Source of the DNA: Neorhizobium huautlense
GTDB lineage: Bacteria; Pseudomonadota; Alphaproteobacteria; Rhizobiales; Rhizobiaceae
Reading direction: 5' to 3'
Length of the DNA stretch: 64,000 nucleotides
Assembly: GCF_030811685.1 (NCBI RefSeq)
Contig: NZ_JAUSRF010000001.1
Location: forward strand, 62,001 to 126,000
The position numbers were made by a program, and so were the translations under genes. The notes under the pieces are model-generated. The model saw only the letters and a list, made by a program, of their open reading frames with translations, did no database searches and was not told the DNA's origin. Shown piece by piece: positions 50,820 through 59,715 of the stretch (positions within the stretch are counted from its first letter, which is position 1; each line of letters starts with the position of its first letter).

Positions 50820-52868
50820 TTATCCTCTCGGCGTGCGCGGCTTGCCGCCAGCCGGGCGGCCGCCGGAACGCGGAGCACCGGGTTTTCCGCCACTGGGCTT
50901 GCCACCGAAGGATTTTCCGCCGCTGGGTTTACCACCACCGGGTTTGCCGCGACCACCGGACGGCTTGCCGCCGAAACCGGGCTTGCCGCCACCAAAACCA
51001 CCGGGCTTACCACCACGGGGACGATCACCCTGCGGGCGATCCCCATAAGAGCGTTCACCGGCCGGACGTTCCGAACGACCCTCGCCGCCAAACGAACGCG
51101 CCGGGCGATCACCACGCGGCCTGTCACCAAAGGAGCGCTCGCCGCGGGGGCGGTCACCCTCTTCGCGGGGCTTGCGATCGAAACGGGGTTTGTCACCGAA
51201 GGAACGTTCGCCGCGGGGCTTGTCGCCAAAGGAACGTTCGCCACGGGGTTTGTCGAACGAGCGCTCGCCGTCGCGAGCCGGACGGTCGCCGCGCGGGCGA
51301 TCGCTGAACGGACGGTCACCACGCGGCTTGTCACCAAACGAACGTTCACCGCGAGGTTTATCGCCAAACGAGCGTTCCCCGCGTGATTTGTCACCAAAAC
51401 CACGGTCGCCGCGATCACCGAAACCGCCACGGCGATCGCCGCGTTCCGGTTCCGGCGGGCTGTCGGCGCGGATCCAGTCGCTGTCACCTTCGACGCGGTT
51501 CACCACAACGCGACGGTCGTTCTCCGGTCCCGGCTTCTTGAACAGCTGTTCGGCCTCGGCGCGGGCCGAGGTCTTGCGGCCCCTGTCATCCGTGGTCGGG
51601 CGGGCGCCAGGCGCCATCCAGACATTGGCGGTGCGGCTGGTGCCCAGTGCGGGGCGCTTCTTGGGGCGTTCTTCGCCCTCGCCATCACGACCGGCAAAAC
51701 CGCCACGGGCGGGACCCTTGTTGCCAAAGCTTTTCGGGCCACGGTCGCCGCCAGCCTTGGGGCCACGCGGCTTGTCGCCAAAACGGTCGTCGGAGCGACG
51801 CTCATCACGGCGTTCTGCCGGCTTTTCGCGAGACCAGTCGCCACGCTCTGCGCGTTCGGCACGTTCCGGGCGTTCATTGCGCTCTGGGCGCTCCGAACGT
51901 TCGGGACGTGCGCCACGGGCCGGGGCCGGTGTCTCTTCGGCATCAACAGCGTTGCCATAGATCGGTGCGTCAAAATTGGCCTTGGAATCGGCAATCAGGC
52001 GCGGACCGAGCTGGTCGCGCAGCATGCGCCCCTTGACCTCGATGACGCGGCCTTCTTCCAGATCTCCGAGCTGGAACGGGCCGTAGGAAATGCGGATCAG
52101 TCGGTTAACGTCGAGACCCAGAGCGCCGAGCACGTTCTTGATTTCGCGGTTCTTTCCTTCGCGCAGACCCATGGTGATCCACACGTTGCGACCCTGTGTG
52201 CGGTCGAGCGTCGCATCGATCGAGCCATAGAGCACGCCATCGACGGCAATGCCATCCTTCAGCGTATCGAGCTTGGCCTGATCGATCTCGCCATGGGCGC
52301 GCACGCGGTAACGGCGCAGCCAGCCTGTGGTCGGCAGTTCCAGAACACGCGACAGACCACCGTCATTGGTGAGCAGCAGCAGGCCTTCGGTATTGATGTC
52401 GAGACGGCCGATGGACAGCACGCGCGGAAGATCATCCGGCAGGTTTTCGAAAACCGTCGGGCGGCCTTCCGGGTCGGAATTGGTGGTCACCAGACCGCCG
52501 GGCTTGTGATACAGCCACAGGCGGGTGCGCTCGACGCCACGGATCGGCACGCCATCGACCTCGATCTTGTCTTCGAAGGTGACATTGACGACCGGGGTTT
52601 CCAGAAGCTTGCCGTTGAGGGTGACGCGCCCTTCCATAATCATCCGCTCGATATCGCGACGCGATGCCACGCCGACGCGCGCGAGGATCTTGGAAATACG
52701 CTCGGGCTTGCCTTCAGCTTCCACCGTGGCAGGTGCCGCCGGCAGTTTGCGGGGGGCTTTTTTCACCGGTGCTGCCTCTGCCGCTTTCGGCTTCGGGTTG
52801 GACCGGGGTTTGATTTCGCGCTCGAAGGGTTTTTGCCCGCCGCGCTTCGGCTTGTCTTTAAAGCTCAT
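50820..52868 (-). CDS. RluB-type 23S rRNA pseudouridine synthase with long Arg/Gly-rich tail
   Basis: 682 residues. A basic N-terminal stretch (1-55) leads to an S4 RNA-binding domain (about 57-115, KILARVGVASRRDIERMIMEG) and a pseudouridine synthase domain (about 118-300) with the catalytic GRLDINTEGLLLLTNDGG and the GLREGKNREIKNVLGALGL motif. The remaining 360 residues or so are Arg/Gly/Asp/Lys/Pro-rich, with many copies of GERSFGDKPR and a final GGKPGG series; a typical RluB/RluE ends near residue 290. The tail is likely disordered and RNA-binding. The ATG at 52868 has AGG seven bases upstream. Confidence 0.9.
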   Translation of the reverse strand: MSFKDKPKRGGQKPFEREIKPRSNPKPKAAEAAPVKKAPRKLPAAPATVEAEGKPERISKILARVGVASRRDIERMIMEGRVTLNGKLLETPVVNVTFEDKIEVDGVPIRGVERTRLWLYHKPGGLVTTNSDPEGRPTVFENLPDDLPRVLSIGRLDINTEGLLLLTNDGGLSRVLELPTTGWLRRYRVRAHGEIDQAKLDTLKDGIAVDGVLYGSIDATLDRTQGRNVWITMGLREGKNREIKNVLGALGLDVNRLIRISYGPFQLGDLEEGRVIEVKGRMLRDQLGPRLIADSKANFDAPIYGNAVDAEETPAPARGARPERSERPERNERPERAERAERGDWSREKPAERRDERRSDDRFGDKPRGPKAGGDRGPKSFGNKGPARGGFAGRDGEGEERPKKRPALGTSRTANVWMAPGARPTTDDRGRKTSARAEAEQLFKKPGPENDRRVVVNRVEGDSDWIRADSPPEPERGDRRGGFGDRGDRGFGDKSRGERSFGDKPRGERSFGDKPRGDRPFSDRPRGDRPARDGERSFDKPRGERSFGDKPRGERSFGDKPRFDRKPREEGDRPRGERSFGDRPRGDRPARSFGGEGRSERPAGERSYGDRPQGDRPRGGKPGGFGGGKPGFGGKPSGGRGKPGGGKPSGGKSFGGKPSGGKPGAPRSGGRPAGGKPRTPRG

Positions 52869-53024
52869 TTGTTGTTTGCCTGAAGCGTGATGTGTCTCCG
52901 ACGAAATGCCGGACATATCATGTTGAGTTTAGGTCGCATCCTGCCCGTTGCCTTCTGCTTCGGGCGACGCAGGTTGAACCCGTCCTACCAGTTCGTGCGG
53001 ATGGGGTTAAGAGGAAATCGCGCA

Positions 53025-53477
53025 ATGAGCGGGACAAATCGTTTCATGGACGAGGCATTGGCCGAAGCAAAAGCCGCCGGAGAGCGCGGCGAGGTGCCGA
53101 TCGGCGCCGTTATTGTGCTTGATGGGCGAATCGTCTCGCGCGGCGGAAACCGCACACGCGAACTGCACGATATCACCGCGCATGCCGAAATCGTCGCCAT
53201 CCGCATGGCTTGCGAGGAACTCGGACAGGAACGGTTGAACGGCGCCGATCTCTACGTGACGCTGGAGCCCTGCACCATGTGTGCGGCCGCGATTTCGTTC
53301 GCGCGCATCCGCAGGCTTTATTACGGCGCACATGACCCCAAGGGCGGCGCGGTGGAGAGCGGCGTGCAGTTTTACGGCGCTCCGACCTGCCACCATGTGC
53401 CGGACGTCTATGCGGGGATGAGCGAGAGGGCTTCGGCGGAGATTTTAACGGATTTCTTCAAGGCGCGGCGGGACTGA
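53025..53477 (+). CDS. tadA: tRNA-specific adenosine deaminase
   Basis: 150 residues. Zinc/catalytic motifs TAHAEIVAI and LEPCTMCAAAI are complete; ARIRRLYYGAHDPKGGAV is typical of TadA, which turns A34 to inosine in tRNA-Arg. The ATG at 53025 is preferred, with GAGGA about nine bases upstream; the open frame continues to 52887 but adds unlikely residues. It is divergent from the pseudouridine synthase gene. Confidence 0.95.
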   Translation: MSGTNRFMDEALAEAKAAGERGEVPIGAVIVLDGRIVSRGGNRTRELHDITAHAEIVAIRMACEELGQERLNGADLYVTLEPCTMCAAAISFARIRRLYYGAHDPKGGAVESGVQFYGAPTCHHVPDVYAGMSERASAEILTDFFKARRD

Positions 53478-53491
53478 AAACCTTTCTTCCC

Positions 53492-53520
53492 GTCATCCTT
53501 CGGGCTTGCCCCGAGGATGT
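53492..53520. repeat. short palindromic repeat after tadA
   Basis: CATCCT-CGGG faces CCCG-AGGATG around CTTGC (53494-53519). This CATCCTCGGGCTTG...CCCGAGGATG pattern is a common intergenic palindrome in alphaproteobacteria. It may help end tadA transcription. Confidence 0.5.
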
Positions 53521-53540
53521 CTCCGCATTCTCCCGCAAAA

Positions 53541-53570
53541 GAAAATGGCCGGAAAAACCCGGCCATCAAG
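53541..53570 (-). terminator. terminator of the lipoprotein gene
   Basis: ATGGCCGG (53545-53552) pairs with CCGGCCAT (53559-53566); on the minus strand it is followed by TTTTCTTTT. It lies just after the lipoprotein stop at 53574. Confidence 0.75.
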
Positions 53571-53573
53571 CTC

Positions 53574-54200
53574 TTACTGGAAGGGTTTCCACCATGCGGA
53601 ATTCTGCTTGCCGTTGGCCTGCGCTTCCTTCTTGCGGCGGCGCTCCTTGACGCGCTCAGGTTCGCCTAGATCCTCGGCGTTCTGCACCTGACGGTATTCG
53701 GCCGGTGGGTCGGTGAGGAAACGGCGCTGGCCGGAACCGAGCGTGCTGCCGGACTTCGCTTCTTCCTTGGCCTTGCGGAAGGCCTCCCATTTCTGGCTTT
53801 CGGTCAACTGCCCGCCCTGCCCCTTGCCCACGGCAAGCGGCGAAACATAACGGGGGTTATCGCGGTTCGCATCCGCCTCTTCGCGCAGGCGCTGGCGTGT
53901 TTCTTCCGGCGCTTCGATCCAGTTCGGATTATTGTCGCGGCCAGCCATGGTCTGCTGTGGGGCCGGCAGATCACCGCCCCGCCCAGCGACAACGAGGCCC
54001 GGACGCGGATTGTAGCGAACGTCATTCTTCTTGTCGCCGCCACCGATGGAAACCGCGCTTCCAAGGTCGTCGGCCAATTGTTCGGCAGCACTCTTGCTGG
54101 TTCCGTAGGTCGGGCTCTGGCAGCCAGAGAGACCGGCAAGCACCGCAACGATGGCCGTTACACCAAGGCCGGAACGAAACACCTGTGACGTCTTCATCAA
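53574..54200 (-). CDS. conserved lipoprotein of unknown function
   Basis: 208 residues. The signal sequence ends in a lipobox, LAGLSGCQS, so Cys is lipidated and the protein held in the envelope. The mature part is hydrophilic, with DNNPNWIEAPEETRQRLREE, a charged helical region and a Lys/Arg-rich end (VKERRRKKEAQANGKQNSAW). No enzyme motif. Similar rhizobial lipoproteins follow ileS. A start one codon later (54197) is equally possible. Confidence 0.8.
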   Translation of the reverse strand: MMKTSQVFRSGLGVTAIVAVLAGLSGCQSPTYGTSKSAAEQLADDLGSAVSIGGGDKKNDVRYNPRPGLVVAGRGGDLPAPQQTMAGRDNNPNWIEAPEETRQRLREEADANRDNPRYVSPLAVGKGQGGQLTESQKWEAFRKAKEEAKSGSTLGSGQRRFLTDPPAEYRQVQNAEDLGEPERVKERRRKKEAQANGKQNSAWWKPFQ

Positions 54201-54284
54201 AACCCTTCCAGCCGCGCCCGTCCTCGACGCAAAACTCTATCGTTCTCGGCCTGACGGAAAAATCCGGCCAATTTCAGGCAGGAT

Positions 54285-54319
54285 TAACGGATGACTGCGC
54301 CAAGCGCAATCATCCGTTA
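54285..54319. terminator. hairpin after ileS
   Basis: TAACGGATGA (54285-54294) pairs with TCATCCGTTA (54310-54319), with GCGC/GCGC pairing inside the loop. It sits just beyond the ileS stop and before the lipoprotein gene; no strong U-tract on the minus strand. Confidence 0.5.
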
Positions 54320-54329
54320 TCTTTAACCA

Positions 54330-57300
54330 TCAACCAAGCCGCCCGAGCTTGGCCAGTTCATGCAGCGCCTCGGCATCGCGTGCCGAAACGTCCGGATAAG
54401 TCGCATCCGAGCCGACATCCGTCGTCACCCGCCACGAGCGGGCGCATTTGGTGCCTTCCGCAAGCTCCGGTTCAACCGATACGCCCGTCACTTCCGGTAG
54501 GCGGAAGGCCGCTTCCGGGCCTTCGCCTGACGTGATCGTGATGGCCGAGGTGATGCAGGTTTCCTCGAATTCGAGACCTTCCAGCGCCTTCAACAATTCG
54601 GCATCGGCAACGTATACCACCGGAGCCGCCTCCAGCGACGAACCGATACGCTTGTCCTTGCGCTCGATTTCGAGCGCGCCGGTGACAACCGAACGGACCT
54701 TGCGGATCTTTGCCCACTTTTCGGCAACGGCGTCGTTTTTCCACTCGGCCGGAACATCGGGGAACTGTTCGAGGTGAACAGACACCGCATCAGCTTTAAG
54801 GGAGAGCCATGCCTCTTCGGTGGTGAAGGGCAGCATCGGAGCGAGCCACGTCACCGTGCATTCGAAGATCTTGCGGATGACGGCAAGCGCCGCGCGGCGG
54901 CGCAGCGACGACGGAGCGTCGCAATACAGCGCGTCCTTGCGGATATCGAAATAGAAGGCCGACAGTTCGATATTGGAGAAATCGATCAGCGCGCGAGCGA
55001 TCTTCTTGAATTCGAATGCGTCATAACCTTCGCGCACCAGCTTATCCAGTTCGGACAGGCGATGCAGCATCAGCTTTTCTAGTTCCGGCAGTTCGGAGTA
55101 GGCGATCTCTTCGCCTTCGTCATGCGCCAGCGTGCCGAGCATCCAGCGGATGGTGTTGCGCAGCTTGCGATAGGCATCGACGTTCGTCTGGATGATCGTC
55201 TTGCCGAGGCGCTGGTCGTCCCAGTAATCCGTCGTCATGACCCACAGGCGCAGGATATCGGCGCCCGAATCCTTCATCACGTCCTGCGGAGACACGACGT
55301 TGCCGAGCGACTTCGACATCTTCTGGCCCTTTTCATCCATGGTGAAACCATGGGTGACGACCGTGTCGTAAGGTGCGCGGCCGCGGGTGGCTGCCGATTC
55401 CAGCAGCGAGGAATGGAACCAGCCGCGATGCTGGTCGGAGCCTTCGAGATAAACGTCGGCCGGCCATTTCAGGTCCGGGCGGTCTTCCAGCGTAAACGTG
55501 TGGGTGGAACCACTGTCGAACCAGACATCGAGGATGTCCATGACCTGGGTCCACTTGGTGTGGTCGTGGTCCGAGCCGAGGAAACGGTCCTTGGCGTCGG
55601 CAGCAAACCATGCGTCCGCACCTTCGGCATCGAAGGCTTCGAGGATGCGCTTGTTGACAGCTTCATCCTGCAGGACATTGCCGTCTTCATCGGCAAACAC
55701 GCAGATCGGAACGCCCCAGGCGCGCTGGCGCGAAAGCACCCAGTCCGGGCGCTGCTCGATCATGGCGCGCAGGCGGTTCTGGCCGCTGGCTGGCACAAAG
55801 CGGGTATCGTCGATCGCCTTCAGCGCACGGGTGCGCAGCGTCGTGCCATCCTTGAGGTCCTTGTCCATATAGACGAACCACTGCGGCGTGTTGCGGAAGA
55901 TGATCGGCTTCTTGGAGCGCCAGGAATGCGGATACTGGTGTTTCAGGCGACCACGGGCAAATAGCGCGTTGCGCTCGATCAGCGCCTTGATGACGCGATC
56001 ATTGGCATCGCCCTTCTTGCCGTTGTCATCCATAACGCGGCCGCCCTCGAAACCGGGGGCATCGGCGGTGTAGGTGCCGCTATCATCGACCGGGAACGGG
56101 ATTCTTTTCTCAATGTCTTGGATTTCAGCGTGATGGCTTGCACGGTCAAAATTGCGATCGGCAGTTCCAAGAATGTGGGTTGCTATCGAAAAATGTGCAC
56201 GGATCCATGCATCGTAGTCTTCTCGTCCATGACTTGGTGCAGTGTGAACAAACCCAGTACCCGTATCATCCGTAACGTGATCACCATCGATTAGATGAAC
56301 GGGAAACAGATAGCCATCACCCAATCCTTTTAGTGGATGCTCGCAGATGATGGCTTGCAGGTCTCCTACCTCTAGCGGTCGGAGCAACTCAAGTTTGACT
56401 TTAGCCTTGCTTTCACACTCGCCTACCGTGTTTTTAGCAACGATAAGCTTTTCACCAGATTGCGGGCCGTATGGGTTTTCCGCATGAATGACTTTGTACA
56501 AACCATAGGAAAGCCTATGGGAGTAAGCAATAGCTCTATTACCTGGGATCGTCCACGGAGTAGTTGTCCAAATGACAATGGATGCGGATTTTAGATCATT
56601 GTGCCACTCAATGATCTCTTCAGCTATTTTATCCGCCGTAGCATTATGGGAAACTTCGGTACTTATCCGATCCCCTGAAGCATCAACCGCGAACTGCCGA
56701 CCTTCTGAATCGACTTTGACGACCTCTTCCCATCCCGTTCTAGCCACCGGGAACTTCACCCAGATCGTGTCGCTCTCGTAATCGTGGTACTCAACCTCGG
56801 CCTCGGCCAGTGCCGTGCGCTCGACAACCGACCACATGATCGGCTTCGAACCGCGATAGAGCTGGCCGCTCATGGCGATCTTCAGCAGTTCGCCGGCGAT
56901 GCGGCTTTCCGCGTGAAAATTCATCGTCAGATACGGATTGTCGAAATCGCCGACGATACCGAGGCGCTTGAATTCTTCCGCCTGGACCTTGATCCACTTT
57001 TCAGCATAGGCACGGCATTCTTTGCGGAATTCGATCATCGCGTCCGGCTGCTTCAGGTCCGGCTTGGCCTTGCCCTTGGCGCGATAATTTTCTTCCTCGA
57101 TCTTCCACTCGATCGGCAGGCCGTGGCAATCCCAGCCCGGAACGTAGTTCGAGTCATAACCGCGCATCTGGAACGAGCGGGTGATGACGTCCTTCAGGAT
57201 CTTGTTGAGCGCGTGGCCGATATGGATGTTGCCGTTGGCATAGGGCGGGCCATCGTGCAGCACGAACTTTTCGCGGCCGGCGGCCGAGGCGCGCAGCTTC

Positions 57301-57434
57301 TTGTAAAGGTCCATCTCGCGCCAGCGGGCAACGGTTTCCGGCTCCTTCTGCGGCAGGCCTGCGCGCATCGGGAATTCGGTTTCGGGCAGATAGAGGGTTT
57401 TCGAATAGTCGAGCTTTTCGGTGTTATCGGTCAT
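54330..57434 (-). CDS. ileS: isoleucyl-tRNA synthetase with a low-GC editing domain
   Basis: 1034 residues from the ATG at 57434; a TTG at 57443 is also in frame. Class I motifs [11 protein letters not shown] and KMSKSLGN, plus [13 protein letters not shown], are intact. The CP1 editing domain (about 200-430) has [13 protein letters not shown] and [18 protein letters not shown], so proofreading of Val-tRNA should work. The DNA from about 56101 to 56770 (residues about 222-445) is much lower in GC (26 of 60 in each of 56101-56160 and 56401-56460) than the flanks (40 of 60 at 55681-55740, 34 of 60 at 57001-57060). It is longer than the 938 residues of E. coli IleS. The frame is unbroken, so the gene is functional. 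Confidence 0.95.
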   Translation of the reverse strand: MTDNTEKLDYSKTLYLPETEFPMRAGLPQKEPETVARWREMDLYKKLRASAAGREKFVLHDGPPYANGNIHIGHALNKILKDVITRSFQMRGYDSNYVPGWDCHGLPIEWKIEEENYRAKGKAKPDLKQPDAMIEFRKECRAYAEKWIKVQAEEFKRLGIVGDFDNPYLTMNFHAESRIAGELLKIAMSGQLYRGSKPIMWSVVERTALAEAEVEYHDYESDTIWVKFPVARTGWEEVVKVDSEGRQFAVDASGDRISTEVSHNATADKIAEEIIEWHNDLKSASIVIWTTTPWTIPGNRAIAYSHRLSYGLYKVIHAENPYGPQSGEKLIVAKNTVGECESKAKVKLELLRPLEVGDLQAIICEHPLKGLGDGYLFPVHLIDGDHVTDDTGTGFVHTAPSHGREDYDAWIRAHFSIATHILGTADRNFDRASHHAEIQDIEKRIPFPVDDSGTYTADAPGFEGGRVMDDNGKKGDANDRVIKALIERNALFARGRLKHQYPHSWRSKKPIIFRNTPQWFVYMDKDLKDGTTLRTRALKAIDDTRFVPASGQNRLRAMIEQRPDWVLSRQRAWGVPICVFADEDGNVLQDEAVNKRILEAFDAEGADAWFAADAKDRFLGSDHDHTKWTQVMDILDVWFDSGSTHTFTLEDRPDLKWPADVYLEGSDQHRGWFHSSLLESAATRGRAPYDTVVTHGFTMDEKGQKMSKSLGNVVSPQDVMKDSGADILRLWVMTTDYWDDQRLGKTIIQTNVDAYRKLRNTIRWMLGTLAHDEGEEIAYSELPELEKLMLHRLSELDKLVREGYDAFEFKKIARALIDFSNIELSAFYFDIRKDALYCDAPSSLRRRAALAVIRKIFECTVTWLAPMLPFTTEEAWLSLKADAVSVHLEQFPDVPAEWKNDAVAEKWAKIRKVRSVVTGALEIERKDKRIGSSLEAAPVVYVADAELLKALEGLEFEETCITSAITITSGEGPEAAFRLPEVTGVSVEPELAEGTKCARSWRVTTDVGSDATYPDVSARDAEALHELAKLGRLG

Positions 57435-57692
57435 TTTGGGCAATCGTCTCTTGGCGCCGGCAGAGGGGCGCGTGCGGGAAAATGTCGGTGGCGGCGGCGC
57501 GTTGGAAACGCCAAAATCCCGGACCTTCCGGCCGCTCTTACAGCGCGCGGAAAGCCGGGCCGATAATTCGTATGATCATCCTGATCTGGGCCGACCGAAA
57601 ATATGTCATGACGGCGGTATTACGGGGTTTTATGGCGGAAAGGAAGAAAGCAATATTCCTTCTCGACTTTTTTTATTCTCTGGCGAATAATT

Positions 57693-57708
57693 CTGACTAT
57701 CTGACCAG
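57693..57708. promoter_or_regulatory. possible toxin-antitoxin operator
   Basis: CTGACTAT (57693-57700) and CTGACCAG (57701-57708) form a direct repeat just before the GGAGG of the antitoxin gene, where Phd-type antitoxins usually repress their own operon. The surrounding 120 bases are AT-richer than the window. Confidence 0.25.
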
Positions 57709-57720
57709 TTGGAGGTTCCA

Positions 57721-57993
57721 ATGCATGCAAAATCCGGTGCTCAGGATAACATCTGGAAGCTTGAAGACGCCAAAGCACGCTTTAGCGAAGTCGTAAGACG
57801 GGCCCGCAACGAGGGTCCGCAGCATGTGACGGTGCGCGGACAAGACAGTGTCGTGGTGATCAGCACGGAAGAACTGGCCAAACTGACCCGGCCTGCGCCT
57901 GAAAAACCTTTTGTCGAATTCATGGAAAGCCTCGGCCTCCATGCGTTGGATATCTCACGCGATGACGACCGTGGGCGGGATATAGAATTGTGA
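57721..57993 (+). CDS. Phd/YefM-type antitoxin
   Basis: 90 residues. WKLEDAKARFSEVVRRARNEGPQHVTV and VVVISTEELAKLT form the Phd/YefM fold that binds DNA; the C-terminal part (PFVEFMESLGLHALDISRDD) should wrap the toxin. The ATG at 57721 has GGAGG five bases upstream; an earlier frame start at 57709 has none. Stop overlaps the PIN toxin start (GTGA). Confidence 0.88.
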   Translation: MHAKSGAQDNIWKLEDAKARFSEVVRRARNEGPQHVTVRGQDSVVVISTEELAKLTRPAPEKPFVEFMESLGLHALDISRDDDRGRDIEL

Positions 57994-58448
57994 ACGGTTG
58001 GCTTCTCGATACCAATGTCCTTTCCGCGCTGATGAATCCGAATGGTGCGCCCTCGGCGAAGAATTGGGCCGCAGAACAGTCGGAGGCGCGCCTGTTCATC
58101 AGCGTCCTGGCCTTGGCTGAGTATGACAAGGGTATCGAAAACCTGCCGCCAGACGATGCGAACCGTTATCGCTACACCGTTGCGCGCGATGGCCTTGAGG
58201 CCCGTTTTGCCGGACGCACGCTATCGGTTTCGGATAGGATCGTTCGACGCTGGGGAAAGATCACCGGGCGGGTCAAACTGGCGACGCGCAATGCGCCGGC
58301 GGTTATCGATACGCTTCTCGCCGCGACCGCGATTGAACATGAGCTTTATCTCGTCACGCGAAATACGAAAGATGTCCTGAATTCCGGTGCAGCTGTATTC
58401 GATCCGTGGACAGACGATCCGGCTCTCTTTCCACTAAGGCCGTTGTAA
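57990..58448 (+). CDS. PIN-domain ribonuclease toxin (VapC/FitB type)
   Basis: 152 residues from a GTG overlapping the antitoxin stop. PIN acidic residues are in LLDTNVLSALM, LALAEYDKGIE and IDTLLAATAIEHELYLVTRN, where Asp, Glu and Asp bind Mg2+. Toxins of this kind cut tRNA or rRNA until bound by the antitoxin. The FitB-like layout with a Phd partner is common in rhizobia. Convergent with the BrnA-like gene. Confidence 0.9.
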   Translation: MNGWLLDTNVLSALMNPNGAPSAKNWAAEQSEARLFISVLALAEYDKGIENLPPDDANRYRYTVARDGLEARFAGRTLSVSDRIVRRWGKITGRVKLATRNAPAVIDTLLAATAIEHELYLVTRNTKDVLNSGAAVFDPWTDDPALFPLRPL

Positions 58449-58452
58449 AAGC

Positions 58453-58692
58453 TTAATCCTTCGGGTTTTCCACCATCACCGCGCGCAGCGCATCGTTGAT
58501 GCGATCCTGCCAGCCGGGGCCATCTTCCTGAAAATATTCGATCACGGCGCTGTCGAGCTTGATCGTAATCTGTTCCTTCACCGCCGGAGGAGCACGTTTT
58601 TCCACGGCAGGAGCCGCCACTTTCTTCACCGGCGCAAACAGGGCTTCAGCGGCATCCTTCGGGTTTGCCGGGCGACGTGGGGTTGTGGCCAT
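58453..58692 (-). CDS. BrnA-like antitoxin domain protein without toxin partner
   Basis: 79 residues. A Lys/Ala/Pro-rich N-terminus is followed by EQITIKLDSAVIEYFQEDG and GWQDRINDALRAVM, the ribbon-helix-helix core of BrnA-type antitoxins. No BrnT gene is next to it. It starts two bases after the ribF stop, so it is read from the ribF operon. It may be a DNA-binding regulator in its own right. Confidence 0.8.
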   Translation of the reverse strand: MATTPRRPANPKDAAEALFAPVKKVAAPAVEKRAPPAVKEQITIKLDSAVIEYFQEDGPGWQDRINDALRAVMVENPKD

Positions 58693-58694
58693 GG

Positions 58695-59699
58695 TTATTC
58701 TCCGTTTGTCGCAGTCTGCGCGAAAGCGATGTCCATATCCACCGGACCGAGCGGCTGGACACCGGACAATAGCGCCCTCGCCTCTTCCTCGTCTCGCTTG
58801 ATCTGGGCGATTAGCGGTTCCAGTCCGTCGAATTTCGCCTCATCACGCAGGAAACCGAAAAAGGAAACGGCGCAGACTTCGCCATAAAGATCGCCGGAAA
58901 AATCGAAGAGATAGGTTTCTAGAAGGGCAACACCATTGTCGGTGACGGTCGGGCGGCGACCATAGCTGGCGACACCATCATAGAGTTCGCCATTGGGGCG
59001 GCGGAAACGCACGGCATAAATCCCGTTGCGCAGTTCCGCCTCGCCCGGCAGAGACATGTTGGCGGTCGGGAAACCGATCTGACGGCCGAGTTTCTGGCCG
59101 TCGATCACTTCGGCTTCCACCGTATACCGATAACCGAGCAGACCGGCGGCGCCGACCATATCGCCTTCAGCAATCAGTTCGCGGATGCGGCTGGAGGAAA
59201 CCACCTCGGCATTTTCATCCCGAAACGCATCGACCAGCGAAACGGAAAAACCGTGACGTTCGCCAGACGCCATCAGGAAGGCCGGACCACCCTCGCGGCC
59301 CTTGCCGAAATGAAAGTCGAAACCGGTCACGACGGCTCTCGCCCCCAGCCAGTCGATCAGGATGGTCTGAATAAATTCTTCCGCCGACCGGCCGGCAAAT
59401 TCCTTGTCGAACGGATATTCGATCACGGCGGAAAACCCCATGGCTTCCAGAATGCGCGCCTTCAAGGGTGCGGCCGTCAGGCGGCAGACAGGTGCGCCGG
59501 GATTGAAGACCGTGCGGGGATGCGGCTCGAAGGTCAGCACCAGCGCCGGCACGCCGCGCTTTTTCGCAAGTTCCAGCGCCCGTTCCAGCACGCTGCGATG
59601 GCCGCGATGCACACCATCGAAATTGCCGATGGCAATCACGCCGCCCTTCAGGTTTTCGGGCAGCGGGTCTTTTTTCTCATTGCGATGGAAGACGGTCAT
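58695..59699 (-). CDS. ribF: bifunctional riboflavin kinase/FAD synthetase
   Basis: 334 residues. The FAD synthetase part starts with AIGNFDGVHRGHRSVLERAL and has the VTGFDFHFGKGREG motif; the C-terminal riboflavin kinase has GRQIGFPTANMSLP and the YGEVCAVSFFGFLRDE stretch. It makes FMN and then FAD. The ATG at 59699 fits the family; the frame is open further up but runs into the HAD gene. Its start lies 16 bases after the stop of the HAD-IIA gene, so the two are co-transcribed. Confidence 0.96.
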   Translation of the reverse strand: MTVFHRNEKKDPLPENLKGGVIAIGNFDGVHRGHRSVLERALELAKKRGVPALVLTFEPHPRTVFNPGAPVCRLTAAPLKARILEAMGFSAVIEYPFDKEFAGRSAEEFIQTILIDWLGARAVVTGFDFHFGKGREGGPAFLMASGERHGFSVSLVDAFRDENAEVVSSSRIRELIAEGDMVGAAGLLGYRYTVEAEVIDGQKLGRQIGFPTANMSLPGEAELRNGIYAVRFRRPNGELYDGVASYGRRPTVTDNGVALLETYLFDFSGDLYGEVCAVSFFGFLRDEAKFDGLEPLIAQIKRDEEEARALLSGVQPLGPVDMDIAFAQTATNGE

Positions 59700-59715
59700 T
59701 GCGCAAACATTCCGT

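Noticed and set aside
50400..51386. Alanine/threonine-rich plus-strand frame resembling a repeat surface protein
   Set aside because: It is the antisense of the Arg/Gly repeat tail of the pseudouridine synthase; the repeats are explained by that tail.
56101..56770. Inserted mobile element or intein inside ileS
   Set aside because: The translated sequence is ordinary IleS editing domain with its conserved motifs; only the base composition differs.
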